DNA from: Devosia sp. Root635
GTDB taxonomy: Bacteria; Pseudomonadota; Alphaproteobacteria; Rhizobiales; Devosiaceae
Assembly: GCF_001427605.1 (NCBI RefSeq)
Contig: NZ_LMGZ01000023.1
Coordinates: 106,789-170,788, forward strand
DNA length: 64,000 nt
Direction: 5' to 3'
Part shown: one piece after another, positions 52,157-61,006 of the stretch
Numbering within the stretch: the first letter of the stretch is position 1
Layout of the letters: each line of letters opens with the position of its first letter
Program-made: the position numbers and the translations under genes
The notes under the pieces: generated by a model
The model's database searches: none
What the model was told of the DNA's origin: nothing
What the model saw: only the letters and a program-made list of their open reading frames with translations

Positions 52157-52669
52157 CTACTGCTGGAACGGCACCGAAGCGGTCAGCACATCGCCCGAAT
52201 TGTTGAACTCCACCTCGAAATCCACGGTGATGTTGCCGTTGACCAGCAAAATCCGCGAGCCTATGCGCACATCGCTGCCGCCACGATCCTTCTGCTGCTC
52301 GCGCAGGTCGAAGCTGATCTGCCCACCCCGCTCCTGCCCGACGGCGAGCCCGGTGAAGCCGGCATTGGAGCTCATCGCCGCCTCATAGCGCCTGGCGGCT
52401 TCATTATAGGCGATGGTGCCGCTGATCGAGAGCGTGGCATTCACCAGCGCGCAGCGCCCGGTATAGTTCACCTTGGCCTGGTTGCCCTTGGCGATGGTCA
52501 GCCGGCAGCGGAACGGCTCGGGCCTGTCGCCGCCCACCAGCGCGCCCTCGCCTTGCCAACTGCCGATATAGGATTCGAGCAAGGCCACTTCGCCCGCCGC
52601 CCGTGCCGGCGCCAGGCCCACAAGCGGCATTGCCAGCAAAACGACACCAATCCCCCACCACGTCTTCAT
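52157..52669 (-). CDS. Small secreted protein, unknown function
   Basis: A 170-residue protein with signal peptide (MKTWWGIGVVLLAMPLVGLAPARA) and a mature part that reads as a small beta-barrel (LLESYIGSWQGEGALVGGDR, RCRLTIAKGNQAKVNYTGRC with two cysteines). I recognise no named family, though the GSWQGEG start recalls lipocalin-like domains. ATG 52669 is the start used; a TTG two codons upstream has a better-spaced GGAGG. It is divergent from the ABC ATPase gene. Confidence 0.7.
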   Translation of the reverse strand: MKTWWGIGVVLLAMPLVGLAPARAAGEVALLESYIGSWQGEGALVGGDRPEPFRCRLTIAKGNQAKVNYTGRCALVNATLSISGTIAYNEAARRYEAAMSSNAGFTGLAVGQERGGQISFDLREQQKDRGGSDVRIGSRILLVNGNITVDFEVEFNNSGDVLTASVPFQQ

Positions 52670-52868
52670 CGCCAAAGCACCCTCCTGCTGCTCCGTGACA
52701 TCTGATTCTGTTTATGTCTGCCAGTGCAGAGATATCGGAGTCAGTAGAAATCTGACACATCTGACGCAGTTGTTACGATTTCGCTACTGACGGGGCGCTA
52801 CAAATCACGGCCAATGGGCCGCCGGGCTACATCGACGCTCAGGCGGACCACAAGGGGGAACGGTTCAG

Positions 52869-53573
52869 GTGACTACCGACGCGCCGATCATCGATATCAG
52901 GGACGTGACCTACAGCCTGGAGGTCGCAGGCCGCCCGCTCCACATTCTCAAGGGCGTCTCCCTGCGCGTCGCGCCAGCCGAAGTCGTCGCCATTGTCGGC
53001 CCCTCCGGCAGCGGCAAGACCTCGCTGCTCATGCTGCTGGCCGGCCTCGAACGCGCCACCACCGGCCTTGTCACCGTCAACAACGCCGATCTGGGCGCCC
53101 TCAACGAGGACGATCTGGCCCGCTTCCGCCGCCGCACTTTGGGCATCGTCTTTCAGAGCTTCCACCTCATCCCTTCGCTGACCGCGCATGACAATGTGGG
53201 CCTCGCCCTCGAAATCGCCACGCCCGAACTCACCCTGAAGCAGATCCGCGACAAGGCCGCCGCCGCCCTCGCCGCCGTGGGTCTTGAAACCCGCCTCGAT
53301 CACCGCCCTTCCGCTTTGTCCGGCGGCGAGCAGCAGCGCGTCGGCCTCGCCCGCGCCATGGTCGCCAATCCCCCGCTTCTCCTCGCCGACGAACCGACCG
53401 GCAATCTCGACCAGAAGACCGGCGCCCTCGTGGTCGAGCTGATGTTCGATCTGGCCCGCAAGCAGGGCACCGCCGTCCTGCTCATCACCCACGATCCGGC
53501 CCTCGCCGCCCGCGCCGACCGCGTATTCACCATGACGGCGGGTGAATTGACCGAAACCACGGGGCAGCAATGA
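52869..53573 (+). CDS. ABC transporter ATP-binding protein (YbbA/LolD-like)
   Basis: A 234-residue MacB/LolD-type ATPase: Walker A GPSGSGKTS, signature LSGGEQQRVGLARAM, Walker B LLLADEPTGNLD. The start is GTG 52869 after AAGGGGGAA. Its stop overlaps the next gene (ATGA), so the two make one system, as in E. coli ybbA-ybbP. Such mechanotransmission-type ATPases act with FtsX-fold permeases and do not import small molecules. Confidence 0.92.
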   Translation: MTTDAPIIDIRDVTYSLEVAGRPLHILKGVSLRVAPAEVVAIVGPSGSGKTSLLMLLAGLERATTGLVTVNNADLGALNEDDLARFRRRTLGIVFQSFHLIPSLTAHDNVGLALEIATPELTLKQIRDKAAAALAAVGLETRLDHRPSALSGGEQQRVGLARAMVANPPLLLADEPTGNLDQKTGALVVELMFDLARKQGTAVLLITHDPALAARADRVFTMTAGELTETTGQQ

Positions 53574-56119
53574 TGGGCGCCTTCTGGGGCGCCGTCCGCA
53601 TCGGGCTGCTCGACATGCGCGGCGACCTGCGCCGTTTCCTGCTGCTGGTCGTGTGCCTGGCCGTCGGCACCGCGCTGATCTCGGGCGTCAATTCCGTCGG
53701 CGCCAGCATTACCCGCGCCATCGACGATGGCGCCGCCGAACTGATGGGCGGCGATGTGGAACTCTCCCGCGCCGATCGCCTCGCCAATGCCGGCGAACTG
53801 GCCACCATGGCCGGCTTCGGTACGGTCTCGACCACTATCGATACCAACCTGCGTGCCGAATCCGCCGCGGGCGACGCCTTTGTCGACCTTTCCGCCATCG
53901 GCCCCACCTATCCCCTGCTCGGCCAGGTGCTGAGCCCGCAACTGCCCCCCGGCCAGTCGCTTTACGATCTGCTCGCCCCCAGCGCCGAGGCCCACGGTGC
54001 CCTGCTCGATCCCATCCTGCTCGACCAGCTCGGCCTTGCCGTCGGCGACACCTTCTCGCTGGGCGGCACCAGCTTCGAGGCGCGCGGCACCCTGACCAAG
54101 CTGCCCGACGGTCCGGTACGCGGCTTCCGCCTCGGCCTCACCGCCCTCGTCACCGATCAGGGCTTCGCCGCCGTCTCCGACCGCACCTCGCCGCTGCCGG
54201 GCCTCGGCACCTGGTATCGCTACAAACTCCTGCTCAATGACCGCGATGCCGAAGCCGGCAAGGCGGCCCTCGAAACCGCCCTCGCCGATAGCGGCTGGAC
54301 CGTCCGTTCCGCCCGCGACGGGCTGGGCGACATGGTGCGCCACTACGATCTCTTCATGCGCTTCCTGGTTATTGTCGGCCTCGGCTCGCTGCTCATCGGC
54401 GGCGTTTCCGTCTGGACCGGCATGCAGGCCTATATCGCCGAGCGCGCCGGCGTCATCGCCATCCTGCGGTCCATGGGCGCCACCCGCGCCCGCATCTTCG
54501 TTCACTTCTTCGCCCAGGTGGCGGCCCTTGCCGCCGTGGGCGTCGGTATCGGCCTCATCATCGGCGGCGGCGGCGCCTTTGCCGCGCTGCCCGTCATCGG
54601 CCGCGCCGTGGGCATCGACCTTGCCGCCACCATCCACATCCAGGCCCTCGCCGTGGCCGCTGCCGCCGGCCTGGTCACCGCCTTCGCCTTCGCCTATCTG
54701 CCGTTGCAGCAGGCCCAGACCATTCGTCCGGTGCTGCTGTTCCGCTCCAGGGGCCTGTCGGCACCACCGATCGATTGGGCCGCTTTGCTGCTCTCCTGGC
54801 AGGTCATCCCGCTCATTGCCGCCGCCCTGGCCTTCTTCCTCCTCGCCTGGCTGATGACCGGCGATGCCGTGCTGGTCGCCGCCTTCGGCCTCGCCGCCGC
54901 TGCCGCCGCCGTGGTGTTCCAGCTCTTCATCCGCGCCATCCAGCGCGCTCTGGCCCGCCTGCCCGAGCCCCGCGCCCGCATTCCGCGCCACGCCCTGCGC
55001 GCCATTTCCGGCTCCGGGCAGAATGCCGCCTCGGTCGTGGTCTCGGCCGGCATGGCGCTCGCCATGCTCGTCGTCGTCCTGGTGCTGCAGGCCAATCTGC
55101 GCCAGGAATTCCTCGGCGCCTCGGCCTTCGACGTACCCACCCTGGTCGCCTCCGACCTCTTCCCCGACGAGGTGGACGCCCTCGCCGCCATTGCCGGGGA
55201 GGGCACCGACATTCCCCGCTTCGTCGCCACCCCCATGCTGCGCGGCGCCCTGACCGGGATTGCCGGCCAGCCCGCCGAAACGGTCCGCACCAACGGCCCC
55301 GAAGCCACGTTCCTCCTCGCCGGCGAAGTGCCCCTCACCTTCCGCACCCTCTTGCCCGCCTCCTCGCGCATCACCGCCGGCGAATGGTGGCCCGCCGATT
55401 ACACCGGCCCCGGCCTCGTTTCCCTCCACCAAAGCCTGCGCTCCGGCCTCGGCGTCGATCTCGGCGACACCTTGACCTTCACCATTTTCGGCGAACAGAT
55501 CACCGCCACCATCGCCTCCTTCCGCGACTATTCCTGGCAGGGCGGCATCGATTTCCTCGCCACTTTCTCGCCCGGCGTCCTCGAGAGCTATCCCACCACG
55601 CTCTTTGCCGCCGTCACCGCCGCACCAGGCCGCGAAGAGGCCGTCGAGCGCCAGCTCGCCGCCGACTTCCCCGACCTGCGCTTCATCGCCATCGGCGATA
55701 CCCTCAAGCAGATCACCGACGCCCTGAGCCAGCTTTCCTTCGCCGCCGTCCTGGTCGGCGGCCTCGCCGTCGGCAATGGCCTGCTCGTCCTCATCGGGAG
55801 CCTGGCCACCGGCCGCCGCCAGCGCGAGGCGGACGCCGTCATCACCAAGGTTCTCGGCGCCACCCGCCTCGAACTGATGGCCACCGCCTTCGCCCAATAC
55901 CTGATCCTCGCCATCCTCGCCGCCCTGCCAGCCATCCTCATCGGCCTCGGCCTCGGCTGGCTGGTCAGCATGGTCATGCTCAACGTCGATTTCACCCTCA
56001 ACCTCGACGCCCTCCTCGTCGTCCTCCTGATCGCCATCGCCATCACGGCCTGCCTGGGCGCCATGACAATCCTGCGCGCGGCGTCAGCCCGGCCGGCGAG
56101 GCTGCTCCGGGATTTGTAG
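53570..56119 (+). CDS. FtsX-fold ABC permease (YbbP-like)
   Basis: An 849-residue permease with two FtsX modules. An N-terminal helix (LLLVVCLAVGTALISGVNSVG) precedes a periplasmic domain (about 40-250), a helix set (about 260-480) and a second periplasmic domain (about 510-700), then a final FtsX helix set. This is the YbbP architecture and length. It likely moves lipid-like or envelope-attached molecules with the ATPase at 52869. A family-3-like fragment follows the stop. Confidence 0.92.
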   Translation: MMGAFWGAVRIGLLDMRGDLRRFLLLVVCLAVGTALISGVNSVGASITRAIDDGAAELMGGDVELSRADRLANAGELATMAGFGTVSTTIDTNLRAESAAGDAFVDLSAIGPTYPLLGQVLSPQLPPGQSLYDLLAPSAEAHGALLDPILLDQLGLAVGDTFSLGGTSFEARGTLTKLPDGPVRGFRLGLTALVTDQGFAAVSDRTSPLPGLGTWYRYKLLLNDRDAEAGKAALETALADSGWTVRSARDGLGDMVRHYDLFMRFLVIVGLGSLLIGGVSVWTGMQAYIAERAGVIAILRSMGATRARIFVHFFAQVAALAAVGVGIGLIIGGGGAFAALPVIGRAVGIDLAATIHIQALAVAAAAGLVTAFAFAYLPLQQAQTIRPVLLFRSRGLSAPPIDWAALLLSWQVIPLIAAALAFFLLAWLMTGDAVLVAAFGLAAAAAAVVFQLFIRAIQRALARLPEPRARIPRHALRAISGSGQNAASVVVSAGMALAMLVVVLVLQANLRQEFLGASAFDVPTLVASDLFPDEVDALAAIAGEGTDIPRFVATPMLRGALTGIAGQPAETVRTNGPEATFLLAGEVPLTFRTLLPASSRITAGEWWPADYTGPGLVSLHQSLRSGLGVDLGDTLTFTIFGEQITATIASFRDYSWQGGIDFLATFSPGVLESYPTTLFAAVTAAPGREEAVERQLAADFPDLRFIAIGDTLKQITDALSQLSFAAVLVGGLAVGNGLLVLIGSLATGRRQREADAVITKVLGATRLELMATAFAQYLILAILAALPAILIGLGLGWLVSMVMLNVDFTLNLDALLVVLLIAIAITACLGAMTILRAASARPARLLRDL

Positions 56120-56553
56120 GGAGGCCCTTCCCCACCCACCGAACGTCACCCTCGAGTGTGAAACCAAAACCCCAGCAAATTCCGTCTTGTATGGAAGAAC
56201 ACTCGCCCTAAACACTTGTATGACAACGATTATTTCCGCATCCCAAATTTTATGATTGACGCCGGCCCACGCGCTTGCCAATCTCGCCCCATCTGAGCGG
56301 GAACAATCCCCCAGGATCGGCCGGAGACACGTCATGGACCCCAGGGGTCCAGCCAGGGTATGTGGTCAAGCGTGAGCTACGCGGTATGTCTTCGGCCTGA
56401 CCGTTCAACCAACGGGCCGATGTTCGTATCGACCTTCTGAGAGACCCCGCAGACGATCTCAACCGTGCGGTCGCGGTTGGCGGGACGGTCCTCACCTTCA
56501 TCCCAGCCTCCCCCGCACAAATGACCCGGAAACCGGGCGGCGGGAGGCGGAGC
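56120..56553. other. 434-base gene-free region before the carbohydrate operon
   Basis: No credible gene on either strand. It holds a palindrome TTGT-ATG-ACAA (56216-56226) preceded 29 bases upstream by a half match CTTGTATG, in AT-rich sequence with a TATGAT element at 56251; this looks like a regulated promoter for the downstream operon. A further palindrome GGACCCCAGGGGTCC-like stands at about 56336-56351. The remaining 200 bases would be a long 5' leader. Confidence 0.45.
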
Positions 56554-57396
56554 ATGAACGACCGGCAGCCATGCACCGACATGGAGCGCTACCTGTTCGA
56601 TCTGAATGGGTACCTCGTCATTCCCAATGCCCTCGACGCCTCCGAACTTGCCGCCTGCAACGCTACGCTCGATGAGGCGCAGGGCTTCGTCGGCAGTGAA
56701 TTCCGCGGCAATGTCTATCTGCACAACGACCCCGCCCGCCAGGAAGGCGTCATGCTGCAGCAGATGTACGAGGCCGGCCCGGTCTGGGAGCGGATGATCG
56801 ACCACCCCTCATGGTTCGCCAAGGCCGTCCATTTCATCGGCGCCGACGATCCGGAGAATTTCGACGGCCATCACGGTCCCGCCTTCATCGATGAATGCTT
56901 CGCCACCATCCGCGGCCCCGGCCAGGCCTTGCGCCTCCATTCGGGCGGCCATATGGGCACCATTCGCACCCAATACCGCTTCCATGCCGGAAAATTCCAT
57001 TGCGGCCAGGTCAATGTGCTCATCGCGCTCAACGATATCGGCCCCGGCGATGGCGCCACCATGGTCATTCCGGGCAGCCACAAATCCAACCTGCGCCATC
57101 CCCAGACCGTCGCCATCGACAAGCGCGACGAACAGACCTCGGTCGATGGCGTCACCGGCGCGGTGGAGGTCCATCTCAAGGCCGGCGATGCGCTGATCTT
57201 CGTCGATGCCATCATGCACGGCGCCGCCCGCCGCGTGAACCAGGGCCAGCGCCGCATGACCGTCTATCGCTACGGCCCGAGCTGGGGCTATTTCCGCCAC
57301 CGCTTCGTGCCCAGCCCCGCTTTGCTCGCGCGGTTGACGCCGCAGCGGCGCAAGATCGTCATGCCGCACCAGCCGCCTCTGGTGGCCAATGCCTAG
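56554..57396 (+). CDS. Phytanoyl-CoA dioxygenase (PhyH) family protein
   Basis: A 280-residue Fe(II)/2-oxoglutarate-dioxygenase-like protein. The family segment GDGATMVIPGSHKSN is at 165-179 and the distal His is probably His222 (DAIMHGAARR) with Arg in the following strand. Candidate first ligands are in LHSGGH (128-133) or FHAGKFHCG (143-151); a clean HxD is not visible, so iron binding is not proven. ATG 56554 has GGGAGG upstream. It precedes a sugar ABC operon by 176 bases on the same strand and may act on the imported compound. Confidence 0.8.
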   Translation: MNDRQPCTDMERYLFDLNGYLVIPNALDASELAACNATLDEAQGFVGSEFRGNVYLHNDPARQEGVMLQQMYEAGPVWERMIDHPSWFAKAVHFIGADDPENFDGHHGPAFIDECFATIRGPGQALRLHSGGHMGTIRTQYRFHAGKFHCGQVNVLIALNDIGPGDGATMVIPGSHKSNLRHPQTVAIDKRDEQTSVDGVTGAVEVHLKAGDALIFVDAIMHGAARRVNQGQRRMTVYRYGPSWGYFRHRFVPSPALLARLTPQRRKIVMPHQPPLVANA

Positions 57397-57401
57397 CCTA
57401 T

Positions 57402-57421
57402 AGCCTGTCACTCCACAGGCT
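57402..57421. other. Stem-loop between PhyH gene and binding protein gene
   Basis: AGCCTGT / ACAGGCT with a six-base loop, seven bases after the PhyH stop, without a T-run. It may protect or end the first transcript. Confidence 0.35.
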
Positions 57422-57572
57422 GCCGCGCCGGGCAGTCTACAAGTATCTCTCCCGGGTCCGGCGCGGCCATCTACCCCAGCTTTCGGGAACGCACGAGGTA
57501 CGTAAGTCGGCAGCGCGAGGAGGAGGGAACCGCCCCGCTGCCATCCAGCATCGCTCAACAGGGAGGACAACC

Positions 57573-58874
57573 ATGAGCAGACTGAACCGCAGGACTTTCA
57601 TGACCAAAGCCGGCGCCGCCGCCGGCTCCGTTGCCGTGCTTTCGGCCCTCGGCCCCCAGGCCTTCGGCCAGGACAAGCAGGTCCGCCATTTCTGGTGGGG
57701 CAATCCGGAGCGCGACAAGCGCACCTTCGCCGTCATCGACCTCTACAATTCCAAGACCCCCGGCACCGTGGTAACCGGCGAAACCCTCGGCTTTGCCGAC
57801 TATTTCACCAAGCTGACCACCCAGATCGCCGGCGGCAACATGCCGGACGTGATCCAGCAGGGCTATGGCGTGCTGTTCGAATATATCGCCAACGGCGCCG
57901 TCGTCCCGCTCGACGACTATGTCGGCAAGAGCCTCGACATCTCCAAGATCGACCAGTCGGCCATCGATGCCGGCACCGTGGACGGCAAGTTCTACGCCCT
58001 CTCCATCGGCGCCAATTCCCACATGGCCATCTACAATACCCGCCTGTTCGAGGAAGCCGGCATCGTCGCCGGCACCGATTTCGACCCCTACGGCTACACC
58101 TATGACGACCTCGCCCGCATCGGCGCGGCGATCAAGGAGGCCACCGGCGTTGCCGGCACCGACGACAACACTGCCGACTACCAGAACTTCTCCGACTTCA
58201 CCGCCCAGAAGGGCGTCAAGATGTTCAACCCCGACGGCAGCTATGGCGTCACCCAGGAAATCGTCGAGGAATACTGGAGCACCTGGCAGATGATCCGCGA
58301 TGCCGGCGCCACCCCTCCGGGACCGGAATCGGCAGGTCTGGCCGGCGTATCCGATCTCAGCCAGCTCGGCGTCGTCACCGGCAAGTCGGCCATGTCCTAT
58401 GTCTGGAGCAACCAGCTCGTGGGCGCCCAGGGCCTGGTGCAGGATACGCTCGGCGCGGCCATGTATCCCAATACCCCGGCCATGATCCCCGGCTCGATCG
58501 TCCAGCCGAGCCAGTTCGTCTGCCTCACGCGTGACAGCGTCGATCCCGAAGCCGCCACCGCCTATATGAGCGCCTTCGTCAACGACCTCGACATGACAGC
58601 CATTCTCGGCCTCGAACGCGGCATTCCCAGCCAATCCGAAGTGCGCGAGGCTCTGCAGCCCAACCTGTCCGCTGCCGAAGCCCTCTCGGTCGAGTTTTTC
58701 GCCGGCATCCAGGGCAAGACTGCGCCGCTCGATCCGCCGCCCCCCTCGGGCAGCAACGAAATCGAACAGACCTTCGAACGCGTTGCCGTCTCGGTCCTCC
58801 TCGGCGATAAGTCGATCACCGACGTCGCCACCGACTTCCTGGCCCAGGCCAAGGCCATTTTGGCCAGGGCCTGA
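57573..58874 (+). CDS. Carbohydrate ABC transporter substrate-binding protein (probable Tat export)
   Basis: A 433-residue extracellular binding protein of the SBP_bac_1 class. The N-terminus NRRTFMTKAGAAAGSVAVLSALG carries a twin-arginine pair before a mild hydrophobic stretch, suggesting Tat export. The segments TTQIAGGNMPDVIQQGYG and KFYALSIGANSHMAIYNTRLFEEAGI are typical of sugar binders. GGGAGG precedes ATG 57573. It supplies the two permeases that follow. Ligand unknown. Confidence 0.9.
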   Translation: MSRLNRRTFMTKAGAAAGSVAVLSALGPQAFGQDKQVRHFWWGNPERDKRTFAVIDLYNSKTPGTVVTGETLGFADYFTKLTTQIAGGNMPDVIQQGYGVLFEYIANGAVVPLDDYVGKSLDISKIDQSAIDAGTVDGKFYALSIGANSHMAIYNTRLFEEAGIVAGTDFDPYGYTYDDLARIGAAIKEATGVAGTDDNTADYQNFSDFTAQKGVKMFNPDGSYGVTQEIVEEYWSTWQMIRDAGATPPGPESAGLAGVSDLSQLGVVTGKSAMSYVWSNQLVGAQGLVQDTLGAAMYPNTPAMIPGSIVQPSQFVCLTRDSVDPEAATAYMSAFVNDLDMTAILGLERGIPSQSEVREALQPNLSAAEALSVEFFAGIQGKTAPLDPPPPSGSNEIEQTFERVAVSVLLGDKSITDVATDFLAQAKAILARA

Positions 58875-58884
58875 AACCTTCTTC

Positions 58885-58906
58885 ACCTCTCCCTTGGGGG
58901 AGAGGT
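58885..58906. repeat. Family-3 hairpin, minimal unit
   Basis: ACCTCTCCC / GGGAGAGGT with a four-base loop, followed by AAGAAAA, between the binding protein and first permease genes. It could also act as a partial terminator, as expected after binding-protein genes. Confidence 0.7.
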
Positions 58907-58926
58907 AAGAAAACAGGATCACGCCC

Positions 58927-59820
58927 ATGGAAAAATTCTTCCGACGCAATTTCGCCGGCTATGCTTTCCTGGCGCCCTGGCTCATCGGCTTCTTCCTGCT
59001 CGCCATCGGCCCAATCCTGGCCTCGCTCTACCTGAGCTTCACCAAATACAACATCGTCCGCCCGCCCCAGTGGATCGGGCTCGACAACTATTTTTACATG
59101 TTCGAGTTCGATGACCGCTTCAAGAAGGCCCTCCAGGTCACCTTCACCTTCGTCACCATCTCGGTGCCGGCAAAGCTCATCTTCGCCCTCGGCGTCGCCA
59201 TGGCGCTCGACAAGGGCATTCGCGCCATCGGCTGGTATCGGGCCCTGTTCTACCTGCCCTCCATCCTGGGCGGCTCCATCGCCGTCGCCATCCTCTGGCG
59301 CCAGCTCTTCAATTACGACGGCGTGGTCAATTCGGCCCTGCGCCTTGTCGGCCTCGATGGCCCCTATTGGCTGGCCGATCCCAAATATTCGCTCTGGACC
59401 CTCATCGTCCTCGCCGTCTGGCAGTTCGGCTCGCCCATGCTGATCTTCCTCGCCGGTCTGCGCGCCATTCCCCAGGAACTTTACGAAGCCGCCGAGATCG
59501 ACGCCGCCGGCCCGGTGCGCAAATTCTTCGCCATCACCGTGCCCCTGCTCGCTCCCGTCATCTTCTTCAATCTGGTCCTGCAGATGATCGAGGCCTTCAA
59601 GAGCTTCTCCGGCGCCTTCATCATTTCCGGCGGCTCGGGCGCGCCACTCGATAGCCTCCTCTTCTTCACCGTCTATCTCTACGACGAAGCCTTCTCCTAT
59701 CTGCGCATGGGCTACGCCTCCGCCCTCGCCTGGGTGCTGTTGCTCATCATCGCCGCCTTCACCGCCATCGCCTTCTGGACCTCCAAATACTGGGTCCACT
59801 ACGAAAACGAGCGGGGGTGA
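58927..59820 (+). CDS. Carbohydrate ABC transporter permease (MalF-type)
   Basis: A 297-residue permease with six predicted helices. The start NFAGYAFLAPWLIGFFLLAIGPILASLYLSF is the classical first helix of sugar permeases, and EAAEIDAAGPVRKFFAITVPLLAP is the EAA loop that contacts the ATPase. It pairs with the permease at 59982. A family-1 palindrome pair separates the two genes. Confidence 0.92.
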   Translation: MEKFFRRNFAGYAFLAPWLIGFFLLAIGPILASLYLSFTKYNIVRPPQWIGLDNYFYMFEFDDRFKKALQVTFTFVTISVPAKLIFALGVAMALDKGIRAIGWYRALFYLPSILGGSIAVAILWRQLFNYDGVVNSALRLVGLDGPYWLADPKYSLWTLIVLAVWQFGSPMLIFLAGLRAIPQELYEAAEIDAAGPVRKFFAITVPLLAPVIFFNLVLQMIEAFKSFSGAFIISGGSGAPLDSLLFFTVYLYDEAFSYLRMGYASALAWVLLLIIAAFTAIAFWTSKYWVHYENERG

Positions 59821-59847
59821 AGGATGATGATCACCAGCGTCTCAGTC

Positions 59848-59951
59848 GTCTCCCTCCCCCTTGCGGGGAGGGATCAAGGGTGGGGGGATGAGAGCCCGGA
59901 TATCGTGGCTTCCAACACCCCCTCCCAACCTCCCCCGTCAAGGGGGAGGAG
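59848..59951. repeat. Family-1 palindrome, inverted pair, between permease genes
   Basis: Left unit CCTCCCCCTTGCGGGGAGGG with GGGTGGGGGG tail; inverted right unit CCCCCTCCCAACCTCCCCC with TCAAGGGGGAGG. It lies inside the carbohydrate operon. Confidence 0.8.
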
Positions 59952-59981
59952 TCACATCGTGCTCGCCGGAGGATCGCGTTC

Positions 59982-60878
59982 ATGACGACCACTCTCAGCA
60001 TCAGCACCACCGCCCTCACCGCGAAACAATACCGCGAAGCCCGCGCCCGCCGTGCCAAACGCGCCGGCCTGCTCAAGCACGTCTTCCTGATCGCGACCTC
60101 GCTCATCATGATCTATCCGCTGATCTGGATGATCTCCGCCTCCTTCAAGCCCGACAACCAGATTTTCGGCAGCCTCTCGCTCTGGCCCGCCACCTTCGAC
60201 TGGGACAATTACAGCCAGGGCTGGAACGCCCTCTCGGTCAGCTTCACCCGCTTCTTCTGGAACTCGACCTTCGTGACCGTCCTCTCGGTCATCGGCAATG
60301 TCATTTCCTGCTCCTTTGCAGCCTATGCCTTTGCCCGCCTCGAATTTACCGGCAAGAACATGTGGTTCGCCCTGATGATGATGACGCTGATGGTGCCCTA
60401 TCACGTCGTCCTCATCCCCCAATACCTGCTGTTTCTCAACCTGGGCTGGGTCAACACCTACCTGCCCCTCATCGTGCCCAAATTCCTCGCCGGCGAGGCC
60501 TTCTTCATCTTCCTGATGATCCAGTTCTTCCGCCAGCTCCCCCGCGAGCTCGATGAAGCCGCCATGATCGACGGCTGCTCGCCCTTCAAGATTTACTGGG
60601 CCATCATCATGCCGCTGAGCCTGCCGGCCATGGCCACCGCCGCCATCTTCAGCTTCATCTGGACCTGGGAGGATTTCCTGGGCCCACTGGTCTACCTCAA
60701 CAAGATCGAGGACTACACCGTCCCGCTGGCCCTGCGCATGTTCCTCAGCCAGGACGGCGCCAGCCAGTATGGCCCCATGTTCGCCATGTCGATCCTCTCC
60801 ATCCTGCCCATCTTCCTCTTCTTCATCATCTTCCAGCGCCTCATCATCCGCGGCATAGCCATGAGCGGGCTGAAATGA
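59982..60878 (+). CDS. Carbohydrate ABC transporter permease (MalG-type)
   Basis: A 298-residue permease with a longer cytoplasmic N-terminus (KQYREARARRAKRAGLLKHV) and six helices. The LIMIYPLIWMISASFKPDNQIF first-helix motif and the EAA loop ELDEAAMIDGCSPFKIYWAIIMPLS are typical of MalG-type subunits. It forms the channel with the MalF-type protein. Confidence 0.92.
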   Translation: MTTTLSISTTALTAKQYREARARRAKRAGLLKHVFLIATSLIMIYPLIWMISASFKPDNQIFGSLSLWPATFDWDNYSQGWNALSVSFTRFFWNSTFVTVLSVIGNVISCSFAAYAFARLEFTGKNMWFALMMMTLMVPYHVVLIPQYLLFLNLGWVNTYLPLIVPKFLAGEAFFIFLMIQFFRQLPRELDEAAMIDGCSPFKIYWAIIMPLSLPAMATAAIFSFIWTWEDFLGPLVYLNKIEDYTVPLALRMFLSQDGASQYGPMFAMSILSILPIFLFFIIFQRLIIRGIAMSGLK

Positions 60879-60906
60879 GTTTGCTCGCCGGACTATCGGC
60901 TCCATT

Positions 60907-60950
60907 CCTCCCCTCCCCCTTGAGGGGAGGGGCCGGGGGTGGGGGTCCAT
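60907..60950. repeat. Family-1 hairpin, single unit
   Basis: CCTCCCCTCCCCCTTGAGGG and GGAGGGGCCGGGGGTGGGGG in the gap between the second permease and the ATPase gene. Confidence 0.8.
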
Positions 60951-61006
60951 CGGTGATCAAGCGAAAGAGCCCCAGCATCTCGACTTCGAATAGCAAGGAC
61001 TAACCC

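Noticed and set aside
53300..55897. 865-residue open frame on the minus strand
   Set aside because: It is opposite the YbbA/YbbP genes and reads as Gly/Asp/Glu-rich low-complexity sequence without domains, the usual antisense shadow in GC-rich DNA.
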